This document shows, piece by piece, positions 32,901 to 44,999 of a stretch of DNA of 64,000 bases (position 1 is the first letter of the stretch; every line of letters starts with the position of its first letter). The notes beneath the pieces are model-generated. The model saw nothing but the letters and a program-made list of their open reading frames with translations, had not been told where the DNA came from and ran no database searches. The stretch is from Carnegiea gigantea (taxonomy: Eukaryota; Streptophyta; Magnoliopsida; Caryophyllales; Cactaceae): contig JAKOGI010000008.1 of the NCBI GenBank assembly GCA_029747015.1, positions 1,131,001 through 1,195,000 on the forward strand. The letters run 5' to 3'. Both the position numbers and the translations under genes were made by a program.

Positions 32901-35900
32901 ATCCATTTTTGAGCTCTAATATAACCTACGTGAGATCTAAACCTAAAACCAATTGACAATAAACCGCGTAACTCACAATATTATATTCATGCTCAAACTC
33001 TTTCTTTTGTCAATTTACAACAACCTCACTTTGGTACATTCTTCACCCTGCCAATAAGAATGGGATCGACTGATCTTGCAACTTCTAATTCCAGGCTCCT
33101 AAAAATATAAAATTCCTCATAGAAAAGGAAAATTAATAGAGAAGCAAACTACTGATCTCTAAGTTTTAGCATTTTCTTATAACAATATATAAAATCTAAT
33201 TCCATATTACATAATTAAAATATATTTTTCGAATATGTCTAGGGCTAGCAAAAAATTAGGTATGGGTCTATTCGGATCGGACAAACTGGATATTCTGATA
33301 AAAACTTCATACTTGGACTCTGTTTAGATTACAAATCGGACACTCTGATCATACCTAGACCCACATCCGAATGTTCGATGTTTGGACCTGATTGTCCAAA
33401 TTTTTGATGTGATTTCTGAACATTCTGAAAGAAATTATGTGTGACGGAACCTGAACTGGATTTTTTAATATTCGAATCTAGTTGTCCAAAGTTGTTTTCA
33501 TGAAATTTTGAGAAAATTTACACCAAAGTCACACATAAACCTTGTTGTCCAATGTCCGAACCCTGTTGTCTGATTGTTTGAATTTGTCCAAACTCGAAAT
33601 GTAAAAATCCGAATAATTCGAACCCAAATACCCAAATCAGAACTTGATCGGGATTTAACTTATGACAAAATCGATTGAATTTAGATGAAAATTTTATGAC
33701 CATACACAGTTTTTTCGAGTTGGACGAATTCAAATAATCAGATTGGACAGATTTTTAGTCGTGTTAGACATACTTATGTGTACATAGACAAGACTATCGG
33801 GTTTAAAGGGTGGCCGTACGAATTGCTTAATTATGTTGTAAAAGTTGACAAATAAATTTGTCCACACACAAGGGCATTTGATTAGAAATTTAGATTGGAG
33901 GAATTGAACCAACACTAACTGCTTTTACAGTTTTACTTCATTTCATTTTCTGGGGGTCTTGCTTGGCTAGTTGGCCTTGGGAGAGCTAGCATGCAATGTT
34001 GCTTACTTGATTGCTCGCCTGATTTTGAACATGCAACTCCATTCATTTTTGGGAATATCACATTCATTAATTGGTCCAATTGACTTAAATAGTGCACCTA
34101 TTTGTCTTTGTTTCTTCGTAAATTTTCACCTACATTTGGTACTTCATGAATTATAGAGTGTACTATAAATAGATCGAGATGAGCATATCACATCGTATCA
34201 TAGTCAGTGACACATCCACAATTTAACCATGGTTGATCAACATTCAAAACTATGGTTTTTTAAACCCAAGGCTTGCTTCTTATTGTTTTTTTGTTTTTTT
34301 TAAAACTACAAATATATGTTTCGAGGGTGAGTCATTGAAGTTAAAGTACCGCTAATTGCACTTCCAATAAGTTAAACTTGTCCATAATATATTTACATAC
34401 TTGGTGATTGATACTTGTAGTTAAGTGCAAGTACTGATAACGATAACAATTTTTTCCCCTTGTATCTTATATATTATTTATCCGTTCAATTATTTTTATA
34501 ATTTCTTCTATATTGAGAAGAGGCTCCTAATATACTATCAACACATGCAACGACTATAACTGCAAAACATTTTTTTTTTAAAAAAAAGATGACATCCCTC
34601 TTATAATTCCCCTATAATGCTGATTCTTGCTGACTTGATCACGCATCAATCATCACCCATATGAATGATACAGCACTGAATAACTTAAGGGGAAACCGGG
34701 GAAGGGGGGGGGGGGGGGGGAATCACTATTAATTTTATTAAATAGGTTGACGAAGACACGCAACTGCCCTTATTAATTGATGAGATGTTAACTCAAACTC
34801 CTACGTACGTAGTAGCAATAATGCATGGGAAAAGAAGATATAGCCAGTATATATTTTCCACCTCCTCATTAATTTATACTTGACATTTTTCCCCATGGAT
34901 ATCTTTGAACTTGCAACAGTCGCCCCTCGGTTCCAACATATTTATTATTATTGTTTTCCTTGGTCGCCACATTTGAAATGAATGTGCATCCCATAATAAA
35001 AGATGTGGCTAATAGCAAAAGTTTGTCCGACTCGATTAATATTCAAGAATTAGACCCTATACGTATAGACTGGCCATAAAATTTTGTCTAGATTTGAACG
35101 TGTTGGGATCAACAACTAGGCTTATTGGATTTAAGTCTCTAATTAATTGAGTTAAATTTCAGGTTGTTAGTTTTTTGAGCAAGTTTAAATTCGAATAATC
35201 GGATAATATACAGAGCATGTTTTAATGAAAAATCAACAATCTTCACAAGTAATGGTGATATCTCAACCTCAAAAACTTCAAAAGATGCTATCAAACAAAA
35301 TTAAGAATATTGGAGGAATCAAACTTGTTTGCATAGCCCTGTGTGCCAGGATTCAAAGTAAGGGATACGAGGTTAATAATACACATAACATAAATTTTAA
35401 CAGTTTTAAAAATGAAGTACGTAGCTAATACATTCAAGAAAGTCGTCATCGACGAGATCTCATGTTTTGAAAGTAAAGTATGATATCGTCGTTCATCAGA
35501 CTTTTAAAAAGATTCAAAAAAATTACATAAAAGGTAGCACGAAGAGTCAAACCTGCGACCCCCCACACAGAGCAATAGGCCTCCAACCAGTCTACTTTGC
35601 TCCCCTTTGTAAAATACCTAAGAACTAATTTTTTCGCCAGAATATCTCTATTTTTTTCGCCAGAATATCCCACATTTAATTTTTTTCAAAAAGTTGGGAG
35701 ATCAATTGACTCTCTTGTCCCTTAATGGCTCCGCCATTTCCCTCTGCCTCAAATCTACGAAAACAAAGTCACATACAAATAAACCAATAAGTAATTTAAT
35801 TAGCATTATGTGTTACACGTTGAATACTAATGGAAAAATTCTTATTTATATCGTATGTGATCATGATTTTCCTTCCTTATTTCCCTCTGTCATATAACCG

Positions 35901-36780
35901 TAACAATCAACTTAATGAATGATTAGGTACTCTTAAATTCGGCCAATTATCGCGCAGTCAAAAGTAAAAAAGAGAAGCTGTATCTCCTTGCCAAAATAAT
36001 ATGTCTACTTAGCTGTCCTACTCCCCTAAAGGCTACTTGAACCCCACATTTGTAAGGTAATTTTTGACAAATCACAAACACATACCTAAATAAGGTGGTC
36101 TAACTGGCTAGGGTGGGCATGACTGCCCGATTAAAAGGCTACATATACAGTTAATGACAAAGTTAAATAATAGCCGATTGTTCTAATCCTATTTATTTAT
36201 GAAAGTGATGCTTACCTTATTTTCTTTGGCTTCTTTTAGCCACTTATCACGGTCAACCGCAAATTAAACCTCTCATGATCTTATCAAAAAGCAAAAAAGG
36301 GGGACGTGATAATCTAGAATAATTTTCCAAATAATTAAGTTTGTAGTTAATTAATTGTCTTTAGTTATTAATTACTGCTTGTTTACGCTCTCTTTTTGGT
36401 TTTAGTGTTGTCTGTCTGCGCATTAATTAATGGTGCGACAAAAGGTACGATGTTGGCCACCACCAGCTATTTTAATCTTCCCCACTCCCCTTTTTACCCA
36501 AACAGATAAATCTTGAATGATGACATGCTGCTACTTCATTTAGATTTAGATAGTACAACTTTGAGTATTAAAGGGTGGTAATTTTTTTTTTAAAAAAAGT
36601 GAACTCCATATTGAATTACATTGGAGAACAATGAATGTGCAAAACACATGCGATTAATGCGCTAGTCATTAATTTTCTTGAATGAGGAATTTTTTTAGTT
36701 ATCTCTGTGTTTATATAGGATATTTATTATAAGAGATGACGAAGGGTGGGATATATATATGTGGGGTACATATTAGGTTA
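29961..36780. other. Gene-free AT-rich block
   Basis: I found no gene in these 6.8 kb. Weak ORFs at 31930-32200, 33518-33915 and 35225-35897 lack protein-like features. Transposon-like words (TTGACCCGAA, ATGAGTCAACCC; GGGTCTATTCGGATCGG) occur at about 32690-32920 and 33240-33720 but without paired ends. G17 lies at 34704-34720. Confidence 0.45.
35530..35612 (-). mobile_element. tRNA-derived SINE-like segment
   Basis: The minus strand reads TAGACTGGTTGGAGGCC (box A-like) and 30 bp later GCAGGTTTGACTCTT (box B-like). It resembles a tRNA body but lacks a foldable acceptor stem and ends in unrelated DNA, so a SINE head is more likely than a functional tRNA. Confidence 0.4.
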
Positions 36781-37140
36781 AGTGGGTCAATTCATCTAAA
36801 ATATGACTAATAAAGAATTGGATTAATAATAGACTGGTACATTAAAATATATTAATGGGTCGGATCGAGACAGCCTATGAACAACCTGTTTAGTGATCCG
36901 GTACTTTTTCAATTTACATGCTACACTAATTTATATGTTACAATTAGTTAAACTTATTACTAACGCTTTATACATAACAATAATTATGATACAGAACGAT
37001 TTTGTATAAGTTTGTTATATTTTAAAATAGGCCAGAAGCGAATCGCCTAAAGTCCGACCCAGTCCAAATCATCAACAGACCAACTATGAGCCAATTCGAT
37101 CAACGGTAACCTGATTCATGGCCCATTCCTAAACATGACT
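36780..37140 (+). repeat. Dispersed repeat family A, copy 1
   Basis: The core (TACATGCTACA, ACAATTAGTTAAACT, CTTTATACATAACAA) is found again on the opposite strand at 61570-61860, with flanking GGGTCGGATCG and CCGACCC words in both copies. It is probably a non-autonomous DNA transposon; terminal repeats are unclear. Confidence 0.55.
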
Positions 37141-37947
37141 CATGATTTTTAATTAATATATCTATTCTTCTTGGAGAAAAGAAGGTTTTAATTTTAACTT
37201 GTATATTTAATCCTTATTATTACATTAATGCAAACATTAGAATATTAATAGAATAGAGGGCGAGGCAGCAAAATTTCTATGACTGGACTTTATATTCCAA
37301 CCAGCCAATGTGTGTGCGTTGGTTCATTTGAGACAAAGTAAATAAGAATAGTGAAAATTACATCCACTTCGGGGAAAATCAGAACGGAATCGCAATCAAT
37401 GAATTAGAGTGGAGAAGAGGTGGGGGCACACGACAAGCACGTGGGCTTTGCGCAGCCTGTCGTGGAGCCCCCTCATTTTTAATCTATGCCCGTTGTTGAC
37501 TTTCATCAGATCTTGTAAACCAACCATCTCAAAATTTGTTAAGCGCTAATTTTAACTATTGAACCGACCATGTCGTAAAATTAACTGTCATTTTCTTTAA
37601 TAAAAGACATGGAAAAGAACAAAATTATTAAACTTTTCTCTAACACCTGTGTGTATTATTGTTTACATAACAATAAAATAAGTAGGAATCGAACCTAAGC
37701 TTGTATATATTCAAAAGTTTGTGCTATTCAAGTGATTAGAGAGTCTTGCAAACTTATAATTAGTCCTTTAAAAAGGAAATAATATAGATAAATATTTTTT
37801 TATTATTGTTAGTAAAATTATTTCAGCCCTATTGATAAAATTATTTCTTAATTAAAATTGTCGTCGATTGTCTGATGGATTATTGAATTGGCCGTCAACC
37901 CTCAAATTTTTTTTTTAAAATTTGATTATTGGCAAGCCATTTCCTAA

Positions 37948-38341
37948 GATTCTGTTTGGATCTTGGAAGGTTTGGTGGAAAGAAAAAAATTTAGGAAAGT
38001 TACTTTTTTTCTTGTGTTTGGTTTAGAGAAAATCACAAAGAAAAAAAATATGGAGGAAAGTTTGATGGAAAAATTGTTAGAAACAAGTGACAAAATTTTT
38101 CTCATAAATTTGTGAGGAAAGTTTGAGGAAAATTCCCAACCTTCTCCAACTTTGTATTGTTTAGATGGCATCAAAATGATTTAAATAGTTTATCAATATT
38201 CAAATTTCTCATCCAAATTCTTATATTTTTTCATTGATCCAAACAAGAGAAAAAACTCATTTTCTTCTTACTTTTTTTTCCTTCATATTTTTTTCATTTA
38301 ACTTTTCTTTTTATCAAATTTTCTAAGGACCAAACGGAGCC
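37948..38341. mobile_element. PIF/Harbinger-like MITE (394 bp)
   Basis: Left end GATTCTGTTTGGATC and right end GACCAAACGGAGCC are inverted matches over 14-15 bp with few mismatches, flanked by TAA on both sides (37945-37947 and 38342-38344). Three-base TWA duplication plus a GTTTGG terminus is characteristic of Tourist/PIF-Harbinger MITEs. Interior AT-rich, non-coding. Confidence 0.65.
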
Positions 38342-38344
38342 TAA

Positions 38345-39257
38345 AAGTTCACAATACCATCAAATAAAAACTCATCTACCTCAAACGGTCAAACCCCTTA
38401 TGGAGGCAATTCACATTTACATCTTTAAAATTTCTCTTTCAAAAAAAAAGGAAGAGGGGAAAAAAACCAACCTTTTATGATTGAAGTGAGTCGGTTTGTG
38501 GGTTTCGGGGTTGGTTAATGTTGTTCTTATGATGGGATATGGCGTGGTTTTGGTGTCGGGAATTTGCAATTGCATGTCCATCTCATAAATGGGTGTGCAA
38601 ATTTGACCTTGAAATGACATGGGTTCTCTTCCCTTCATTTTTTTTTTTTTTGGGGGGGGGGGGGGGGGAATAGATTTTATTCTGATCTTTCTGGGTTTCT
38701 GTCATTTGACCTGTTTGTCTGGCTTTATATTTACCCACTTGTAGTTGAATGTCTATAATTTTATGACATTAATGCACCCAATATAGTAATATCACAAGGA
38801 CGTCCTCTTGGATTCTCTCTCATCATCCCTAAAAGAGAGAGAAATATTCATATTCTACCCATTTTTCTTTTTCTTGGGCAGCTGCGAATTGCTGGTTTAC
38901 CGTTTCTTCATGTGGTGGAGGTTTATTTAAAGCTTTTTCTTTGTTGGGTTGTATGAGAAACTGAAGAAAAAACCCTTTTTGATGGCAGCAAATGAATGTC
39001 CCCCTTTGTGGAGTAGCAATATTCAAGCTTAATTTTTCTATTTTTCCGGGTTTAATTTGCTGCCGAATCCAAACAAAATTAGAGCAGCAGTTTCTCTGTC
39101 TTCTTGTGCCCAACTGATGCTTGAAGAATGACGAAACTTTCTTTTGCTGTGGAGTTTTTCTGATGTTGTTCATTGAGTCTGCCAACTATTTGACAAATTG
39201 CCTCGCAGAAGGAGCTTAAAAAAAAAGGTGGGAAAAAAAGGAAGCATTTCTTACACC
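38345..39257 (+). promoter_or_regulatory. Upstream region and leader of the NPH3 gene
   Basis: No ORF on the plus strand. A T14G17 junction is at 38638-38668. A weak TATA-like TTATATTTA lies near 38725. Just before the coding start there is GCCTCGCAG|AAGG at about 39205, a plausible 5'-UTR acceptor, so the leader may be spliced. The 118-codon ORF on the opposite strand here (38829-39185) has no family resemblance. Confidence 0.35.
38638..38668. repeat. T14G17 homopolymer junction upstream of the NPH3 gene
   Basis: Fourteen T followed by seventeen G, about 590 bp before the NPH3 start codon. Confidence 0.95.
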
Positions 39258-41877
39258 ATGAAGTTCATGAAGCTTGGATCTAAACCTGATACTTTCTACA
39301 CAGCTGAAGCTGTAAGGTAATTAAGTGATCTTTTATCTCAACAACCCACCTTTCTGTTCTCCTTCTTCTAATCATATATGTTTCTTTATGTTTTGTTTAG
39401 TCATAAAATATTAGTTTCTTACATGAAACAGGTCAGTCTCCACAGAAGTTTGCTGTGATCTCATAATTCAAGTGGAGGGGAGTAGATATTTGCTTCACAA
39501 GGTACTAAACATTTGATCCATTGAAGACTTGTTTCAAATTAGGCTCTAAAAACTTGGTCAAGATTCTCATTTCTTTGAGCTTTCATGTGAACACAGTTTC
39601 CACTGCTCTCAAAATGTCTCCGCCTACAGAAGTTATGTTCAGAGTCCCCAGACTGTTCACCCCGCCAAATAATCCAACTCCCAGATTTCCCAGGTGGGGT
39701 TGAGGCTTTTGAGCTCTGTGCCAAGTTCTGCTATGGCATCACCATCACCCTCGGTGCGTACAACATCGTTGCCACCCGCTGTGCTGCTGAGTATCTTCAG
39801 ATGACAGAGGAAGCTGAGAAGGGGAACTTGATCTACAAGCTTGAGGTTTTCCTCAACTCATGTATCCTTCAAGGATGGAAGGACTCAATTGTGACTTTGC
39901 AAACCACCAGGGCATTTCCTACATGGTCTCAGGACTTGGGTATCACTAGTAGGTGCATAGAAGCAATAGCTGCAAGGGTCTTAACCCACCCTTCAAAGAC
40001 TAGTCTCTCCCATAGTTACTCGAGGCGAAGTGTGGGGAGGGATGATGCATCTTGTCATGGTGGTGGTGAGAGTGCAAGGCATAAGAATCCGAGCAAATGG
40101 TGGTGGGCTGAGGATGTAGCTGAATTGGGTATTGACCTATATTGGAGAACTATGATAGCAATTAAGTCTGGTGGAAGGGTACCCTCAAGCCTAATTGGAG
40201 AAGCCCTGCAACTTTATGCCTCAAAATGGCTACCCACTAAGCAAGTAATTCCTGAGATTAATTCAGATGTCACCGGGGAGAAAACCTCAAAGTATAGGTT
40301 GTTGTTGGAATCAATAGTGAGCTTGCTTCCAGCTGAGAAAGGTGCGGTTTCTTGCAGTTTTCTGCTCAAGTTGCTAAGGGCAGCAAATTTGCTCAATGCT
40401 TCTTCATCCTCCAAGATGGAATTGGCAAGAAGGGTTGGGCTTCAATTGGAAGAAGCAAATGTTAAGGATCTATTGATACCATCTTCGATGGGTGAGACCA
40501 TGTATGATGTGGATCTTTTGATGACCATATTAGAGCAGTTCTTGTCACAGGGGCAAAGCCCACCAACAAGCCCTCCGAGGACCAAGGGAAGATTCGAGAG
40601 GAGAACAAGGTCTAGGTCAGCTGAGAATATTGATCTTGAGTTTCAAGAAAGTAGGAGGTCTTCTTCAGCTTCACATAGTTCCAAGTTGAAGGTGGCTAAG
40701 CTTGTGGATAGGTATCTTCAAGAGATTGCCCATGACCCCAAGTTGCCCCTTTCTAAGATGATTGCTATTGCAGAAGCCATGCCGGAATTTGCTAGGGTTG
40801 ATCATGATGATCTCTACAAAGCCATTGATACTTATTTGAAGGTTTGTGTTCTTTAATCCCCCTCCCCCGTCATTATGTTTGACTTAACTTTCCAATCACG
40901 AAGGTTGGTTTTTTTCAACCCCCCCCCCAAGTTTCCACTTGGTTAGATGACTTTGGTGTTCATTGTTTCAACAGATTACCAACTGTCCTGACCTCTGTAT
41001 TTTGATTCATCTTCATTTATCTTTTGGGTGCATTAGTGCATAAACCAAACCAGTTGACCTTCAGTACTTTAATTCCTCATTGTCAACATTGGTGGCTACG
41101 TAGCAATCAGAATCTCAGTTCCTCTTAGTTCAAAGGTTTATCAAAAGCTTCAGAACATTTAAAGTTTTGGCTATTTATTCCTGAAGATCTACGCTTTGCG
41201 CCCCCGGGGGGGGGGGGGGGGGGCGGCTAAGCACATTCTAACACTAACATATCAGATCTAATGCACACACCGATAGTATCCATCTGTTCTGCAATTGTTT
41301 CCTTTCAGCATTCTGCTTCTGACAGTTTTTTCTATGGTAATATGTATTTTTAGTTCTGGCCATACCAATAATGTTCGATTTGAATGTCCAGGCACACCCT
41401 GAGCTCACCAAGAGCGAAAGGAAACGCCTGTGTCGAGTCCTAGACTGTAAGAAGTTGTCCATGGAAGCCTGCATGCACGCTGCACAAAATGAGCTTCTCC
41501 CCTTGAGAGTGGTAGTTCAAGTCCTATTTTGTGAGCAAGCTCGAGCCGCAATGGGGGGTGGTAAAGTTACTGATCTGCCCCCAAACATCAAGGCATTGCT
41601 CGCAACACAAGATGACAATGCGTCAAGGGCAGACGCGACATTATGCACCACGAAAACCAGCCTTGGAACCGAAGATCGATGGAGTGTTTCGGGCCTAAAG
41701 TCACCAAAATCCAAGCTTTCAACCCTTAAGATGAAGTTGGCTGAGAATGAGTTTGAAGAAAATGGCATTCTCAAAGCCCCAAAGCTTAAGAATCTCTGTG
41801 CAATCCCTTCTAGACCTAAGAGAATGTTCAGTAAGTTGTTGTCAATGAACAAAAATGGGGGTCATGAAAAGCATTGA
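39258..41877 (+). CDS. BTB/POZ and NPH3 domain protein (NRL family), four exons
   Basis: Exons 39258-39316, 39432-39501, 39597-40841 and 41392-41877; all introns are GT-AG and phases join exactly, giving 619 residues. The N terminus ([20 protein letters not shown]) is the typical start of this subfamily. The BTB domain covers about 28-110 ([37 protein letters not shown]). The NPH3 domain runs about 208-510, beginning [18 protein letters not shown] and ending with the conserved block around [18 protein letters not shown]. The C-terminal tail is basic, with [11 protein letters not shown]. Family members act at the plasma membrane as phototropin-signalling partners and CUL3-type E3 ligase adaptors, or direct auxin transport; this one is closest to the At1g67900 type by memory. 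Arabidopsis proteins of the type are about 630 residues, so this one is full length. A complete gene with no lesions. Confidence 0.95.
41201..41223. repeat. C5G18 run in intron 3 of the NPH3 gene
   Basis: CCCCC followed by eighteen G, inside the third intron, about 170 bp before the exon 4 acceptor. Confidence 0.95.
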
Positions 41878-42470
41878 GGAAAAGAAAAAGAAACATGGAG
41901 GTTATTGTTACATCATATAGATTAAATATTTTACTTCTATTGAGGAAAATTTTACACCCTTTTGTAAAATTTTAGGTGAAAATTATCAATTAATGTGAAT
42001 TGTTGATGTAGTCTATATTCTAATAAGTTGAAGCGAAAATGTTGATGATTTTCAAGAAGGAAAAATGATAAATCTTTGGGTATACTCTCAATTTGTGGTC
42101 AGCAGAATAGGATTTGGTAGTTGTAAATGATCAAATATGCACATATATATGGGGGCCAGAGTTGATTGAGCTTATTTCTAGGAAATATACATATTTATAT
42201 ATGAAACACCTTTCTGTGTCCTTTTTTTTTTTTTTTTGTTGATATTTACAAAATTAACAAAGGAGTATGTACAAGAAACACCTAGTACAAACATTGAAAG
42301 AGGAGTCAATTTTGTTGTGTGATCTCCTTCTTCTGCTCTTTTTGAAAAGAAAATTATGTGAAATAATGGAGCCAAACTGTGTGCAACAGATCTGAGCTTA
42401 GCTGTTATTTGTGATAGAAAACTTGGGGTTGAAATTGCAAATAGTTTGAGGAGAGATTTTTGGATGATTA
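41878..42470. other. 3' region of the NPH3 gene and spacer
   Basis: AT-rich, with poly(A)-signal-like AATATTTTAC and TTGTAAAAT words shortly after the stop codon. No further coding signal. Confidence 0.4.
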
Positions 42471-42473
42471 AGG

Positions 42474-42880
42474 CCCCTGTTCGGTAAAATAAGTTATTTC
42501 GATAGCGGATAATTATTTAGGTAGCTGATAGTGTTTCTAATTTAGCTGTTAGCGGATAGCTATTTAGATGAGCGGTTGAAATAAATGTGTTCGGTAAATT
42601 TAGCCGTTGGCTTAACTGAATGATGTAAATCGACATAAAAGGATATAAATAATTTTCAAATATAAAATTTTGAAAGGATATTTTTTGGTCAAAAAATATG
42701 AAACGCTATTTCTGAATGCCAAAAGCTAATATTGTTAGCTTTTCAGAAACGCTACTTAAAACTCTAACTTGAAATATTAGTCAAAACACTAAGTTACTGA
42801 ACATTAAATATTGAATGATTAGTATATTGAATTGGTCAAAATATTAAACGCTACTCAAAACGCTGTTATCGAACACAACC
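42474..42880 (+). mobile_element. MITE family B, copy 1 (about 407 bp)
   Basis: Ends CCCCTGTTCGGTAAAA and CGCTGTTATCGAACACAAC are imperfect inverted repeats. The interior shares long blocks with the reverse complement of 63207-63620, such as TTGAAATAAATGTGTTCG, AATTTTCAAATATAAAATTTT and GAAACGCTA. Non-coding. Superfamily undetermined. Confidence 0.7.
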
Positions 42881-44590
42881 AAGGAGGAAAGAATAAAAAA
42901 AGCATGGGAGACAAAAATGGAGTATGCGATGTTTTGTCTCTCATGCTTGAGTGCTGACTCATTGATTACATTCCCTTAAAGCATAAAAATGATGGTATTG
43001 GTAGGGCCTCTATTTAGTTTCTACCTTTAGCAAGTGAATGTTATATTTGTAAGGACATGGTTATTTTCAGCTATGGGAGAACTGAAAGTTAGATACCTTG
43101 CAAATTGCAATGCTTTATTCTAAAGATTCAAGTTGTTTCACTCTAATTTGAATTTTCCTGGGGTGCAATCCTGGGTACCACCGACCTAATGAACTAATGA
43201 AAAATAAATTGAAGTGAATATCTATATCGAACGAAATTATAGTTGAAGTACTTTTAGTAGAGCTATAGAAGTCTGTACACAACTTGTTAGCACACTTTAA
43301 ATTGAAGGTCAATTCAAATTGTATTTTACATCGGATGGTTCTTTTCTAATTCTAGACAATTTTTTAAATTGTTTTTACAATTTATTTCCGGATGAAAAGT
43401 TAGAATGAAAATGCAGAATCATGATCTTATCACTTGATTAGGTTTGAGTATAATGAAGCATGTGCTTCAAATCTTTTGATTCTAGCAGTTGTATTATCAC
43501 AGATTAGGAATGCGGAATACCTCCTGTCAATGGGAGAAATATCATCAATAGAACCTTGAAAACCTACTGCACATTCAATTTAAACAAACTCAAATTCTTT
43601 CCAGATATCAACAAATTCAATCCAAAATTTAACCTAATGCTTTACTAGTCCAACATCAATCAATGACTACTTTAATTATAAACGTCTCTTACACATAGAA
43701 CCATTTATGTCTAAAGAAGCATACTCCTTACGCTTTATCTTGTCTTAAATAAGCCATTTTTAGGTTAGACGTGGGTTAGAAGATTTAAAATAGGATAATT
43801 CCGTCTATCAATAAGACCTCTTCTTTTTTGTGCTCAGAAAATGGAACGGTGTTCTTGCCAGTTTCCGAACACAAAAAAGCAAAGGTATTATTGGTACCTA
43901 TTTTAAGTCTTCTAGCCCACTTCCAACTAGAAAGCGACTTTTTTTAGACGAGATAGTTTCATACTTTCATTGAAAATAACTGGAGAAATGAAGTACGTGC
44001 ATAATATAGTATATTAGCTCGCTATATATACGCAGGAGGCCTGGCTCTTAAGAAAAGGCATGTATGTATTAGATGGACTCATACAGAAGTTCACATTTAA
44101 AAAAAAAACTAATTATAAATTTACCAGAAGCAAAAAAGGGAGATAAGGATGAACATGTTGAACACAAACGGTTCAGATAAAGTCAGATTCTGGAAATTCC
44201 CAGAAAAAAATTCAAAGGTGAGACTGAAATCAGAGGCATCTGCTGTGCTGACGCTGCCCTGTTCTCTGCTTCGAGCCTAATCATTCAGGTAGAGTGCTTG
44301 ACTTAAAAATGTCAGAGAAATAAAATATGAACATGAATTACTACAGACAGCAGAACAGGATACATAAACATTAAATTCACAATCAGCAAGTTGCCGAAAT
44401 CGTACAGATTTGTCACCTCCTTCCCATTTTCTACTGCAAAACATTAATCATTGATCATGCTTTCCAATTTCTTCATTCATAAGCAGGAAATATGCATATC
44501 CACATGATCAAATCATCATATAGGACATAAATAAATAGTAGTCAAATACATCATCATATAGCATTTTCATTAGCAATCAAGTGGGATAAC
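42881..44590. other. Spacer
   Basis: No recognisable gene or repeat. Slightly less AT-rich than the 5-38 kb block. A hairpin-like pair AAAATGG/… near 43840-43870 is within non-coding DNA. Confidence 0.4.
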
Positions 44591-44599
44591 TACTATTAA

Positions 44600-44860
44600 T
44601 TAATTATGATCAAGAGTACTAGTTTCTGGCTTGGAAGAAGCAGGATGAGGAGGGTTCGTGCTCTTGGTCCTTTGGAGGCTCGGACTCCGATGAAGACGGC
44701 ACCTGAAGGAGCCAGCATGTGTGGTCGGAGAGCACAGACAGCTCCCTCTGGCATTGCTGGGCTGCCTGGTTAACCCCTGATGGTGGTGGCTTGATGACCC
44801 TCCTGGACTAGTGCTTTCTGATGGGATTTCCACTTTCATACCCACTTCATTTTGCTCCAT
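44600..44860 (-). CDS. Small serine-rich protein with CSPTTH-GSFRC motif
   Basis: An 86-residue single-exon ORF rich in Ser, Pro and His. The central motif CLCSPTTHAGSFRCRLHR is the hallmark of a plant-specific family of short 'serine-rich protein-like' proteins, in which a CxCSPTxHPGSFRCxxH core is conserved and the ends vary. Here Ala replaces the usual Pro of the core. No signal peptide or membrane segment is visible, and the biochemical role of the family is unknown to me. The two Cys and two His could bind metal; that is speculation. The start is the first ATG after an in-frame gap and has family-like length. It lies 2.7 kb beyond the NPH3 gene on the opposite strand. Confidence 0.75.
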   Translation of the reverse strand: MEQNEVGMKVEIPSESTSPGGSSSHHHQGLTRQPSNARGSCLCSPTTHAGSFRCRLHRSPSLQRTKSTNPPHPASSKPETSTLDHN

Positions 44861-44887
44861 TCTTTCTCCTTCTCTTAACTAATCTCC

Positions 44888-44985
44888 CTGCAAATTGAAT
44901 TTGGAAACATCATTAGTGTCAATTTCTAGTGTAGTACTAGTGTGTGTTTGGAACTTAGCTGTGATCAAATGGCGAGAAAGCATAC
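44888..44985 (-). other. Possible 5'-UTR intron of the serine-rich gene
   Basis: On the minus strand CCTTG|GTATGC (donor) and CAATTTGCAG|GGAG (acceptor) bound a 98-bp AT-rich segment 27 bp before the ATG. Both sites are good matches to plant consensus, but no transcript is available. Confidence 0.35.
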
Positions 44986-44999
44986 CAAGGAAAACAGGG

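Noticed and set aside
35530..35612. Functional tRNA gene
   Set aside because: Box A- and B-like words are present but a cloverleaf with a paired acceptor stem cannot be drawn; a SINE head is more likely.
38829..39185. 118-codon minus-strand ORF upstream of the NPH3 gene
   Set aside because: It lies in the presumed leader and promoter, shows no conserved motif, and is more simply explained by chance.
41517..41852. 111-codon minus-strand ORF
   Set aside because: Antisense shadow of exon 4 of the NPH3 gene.
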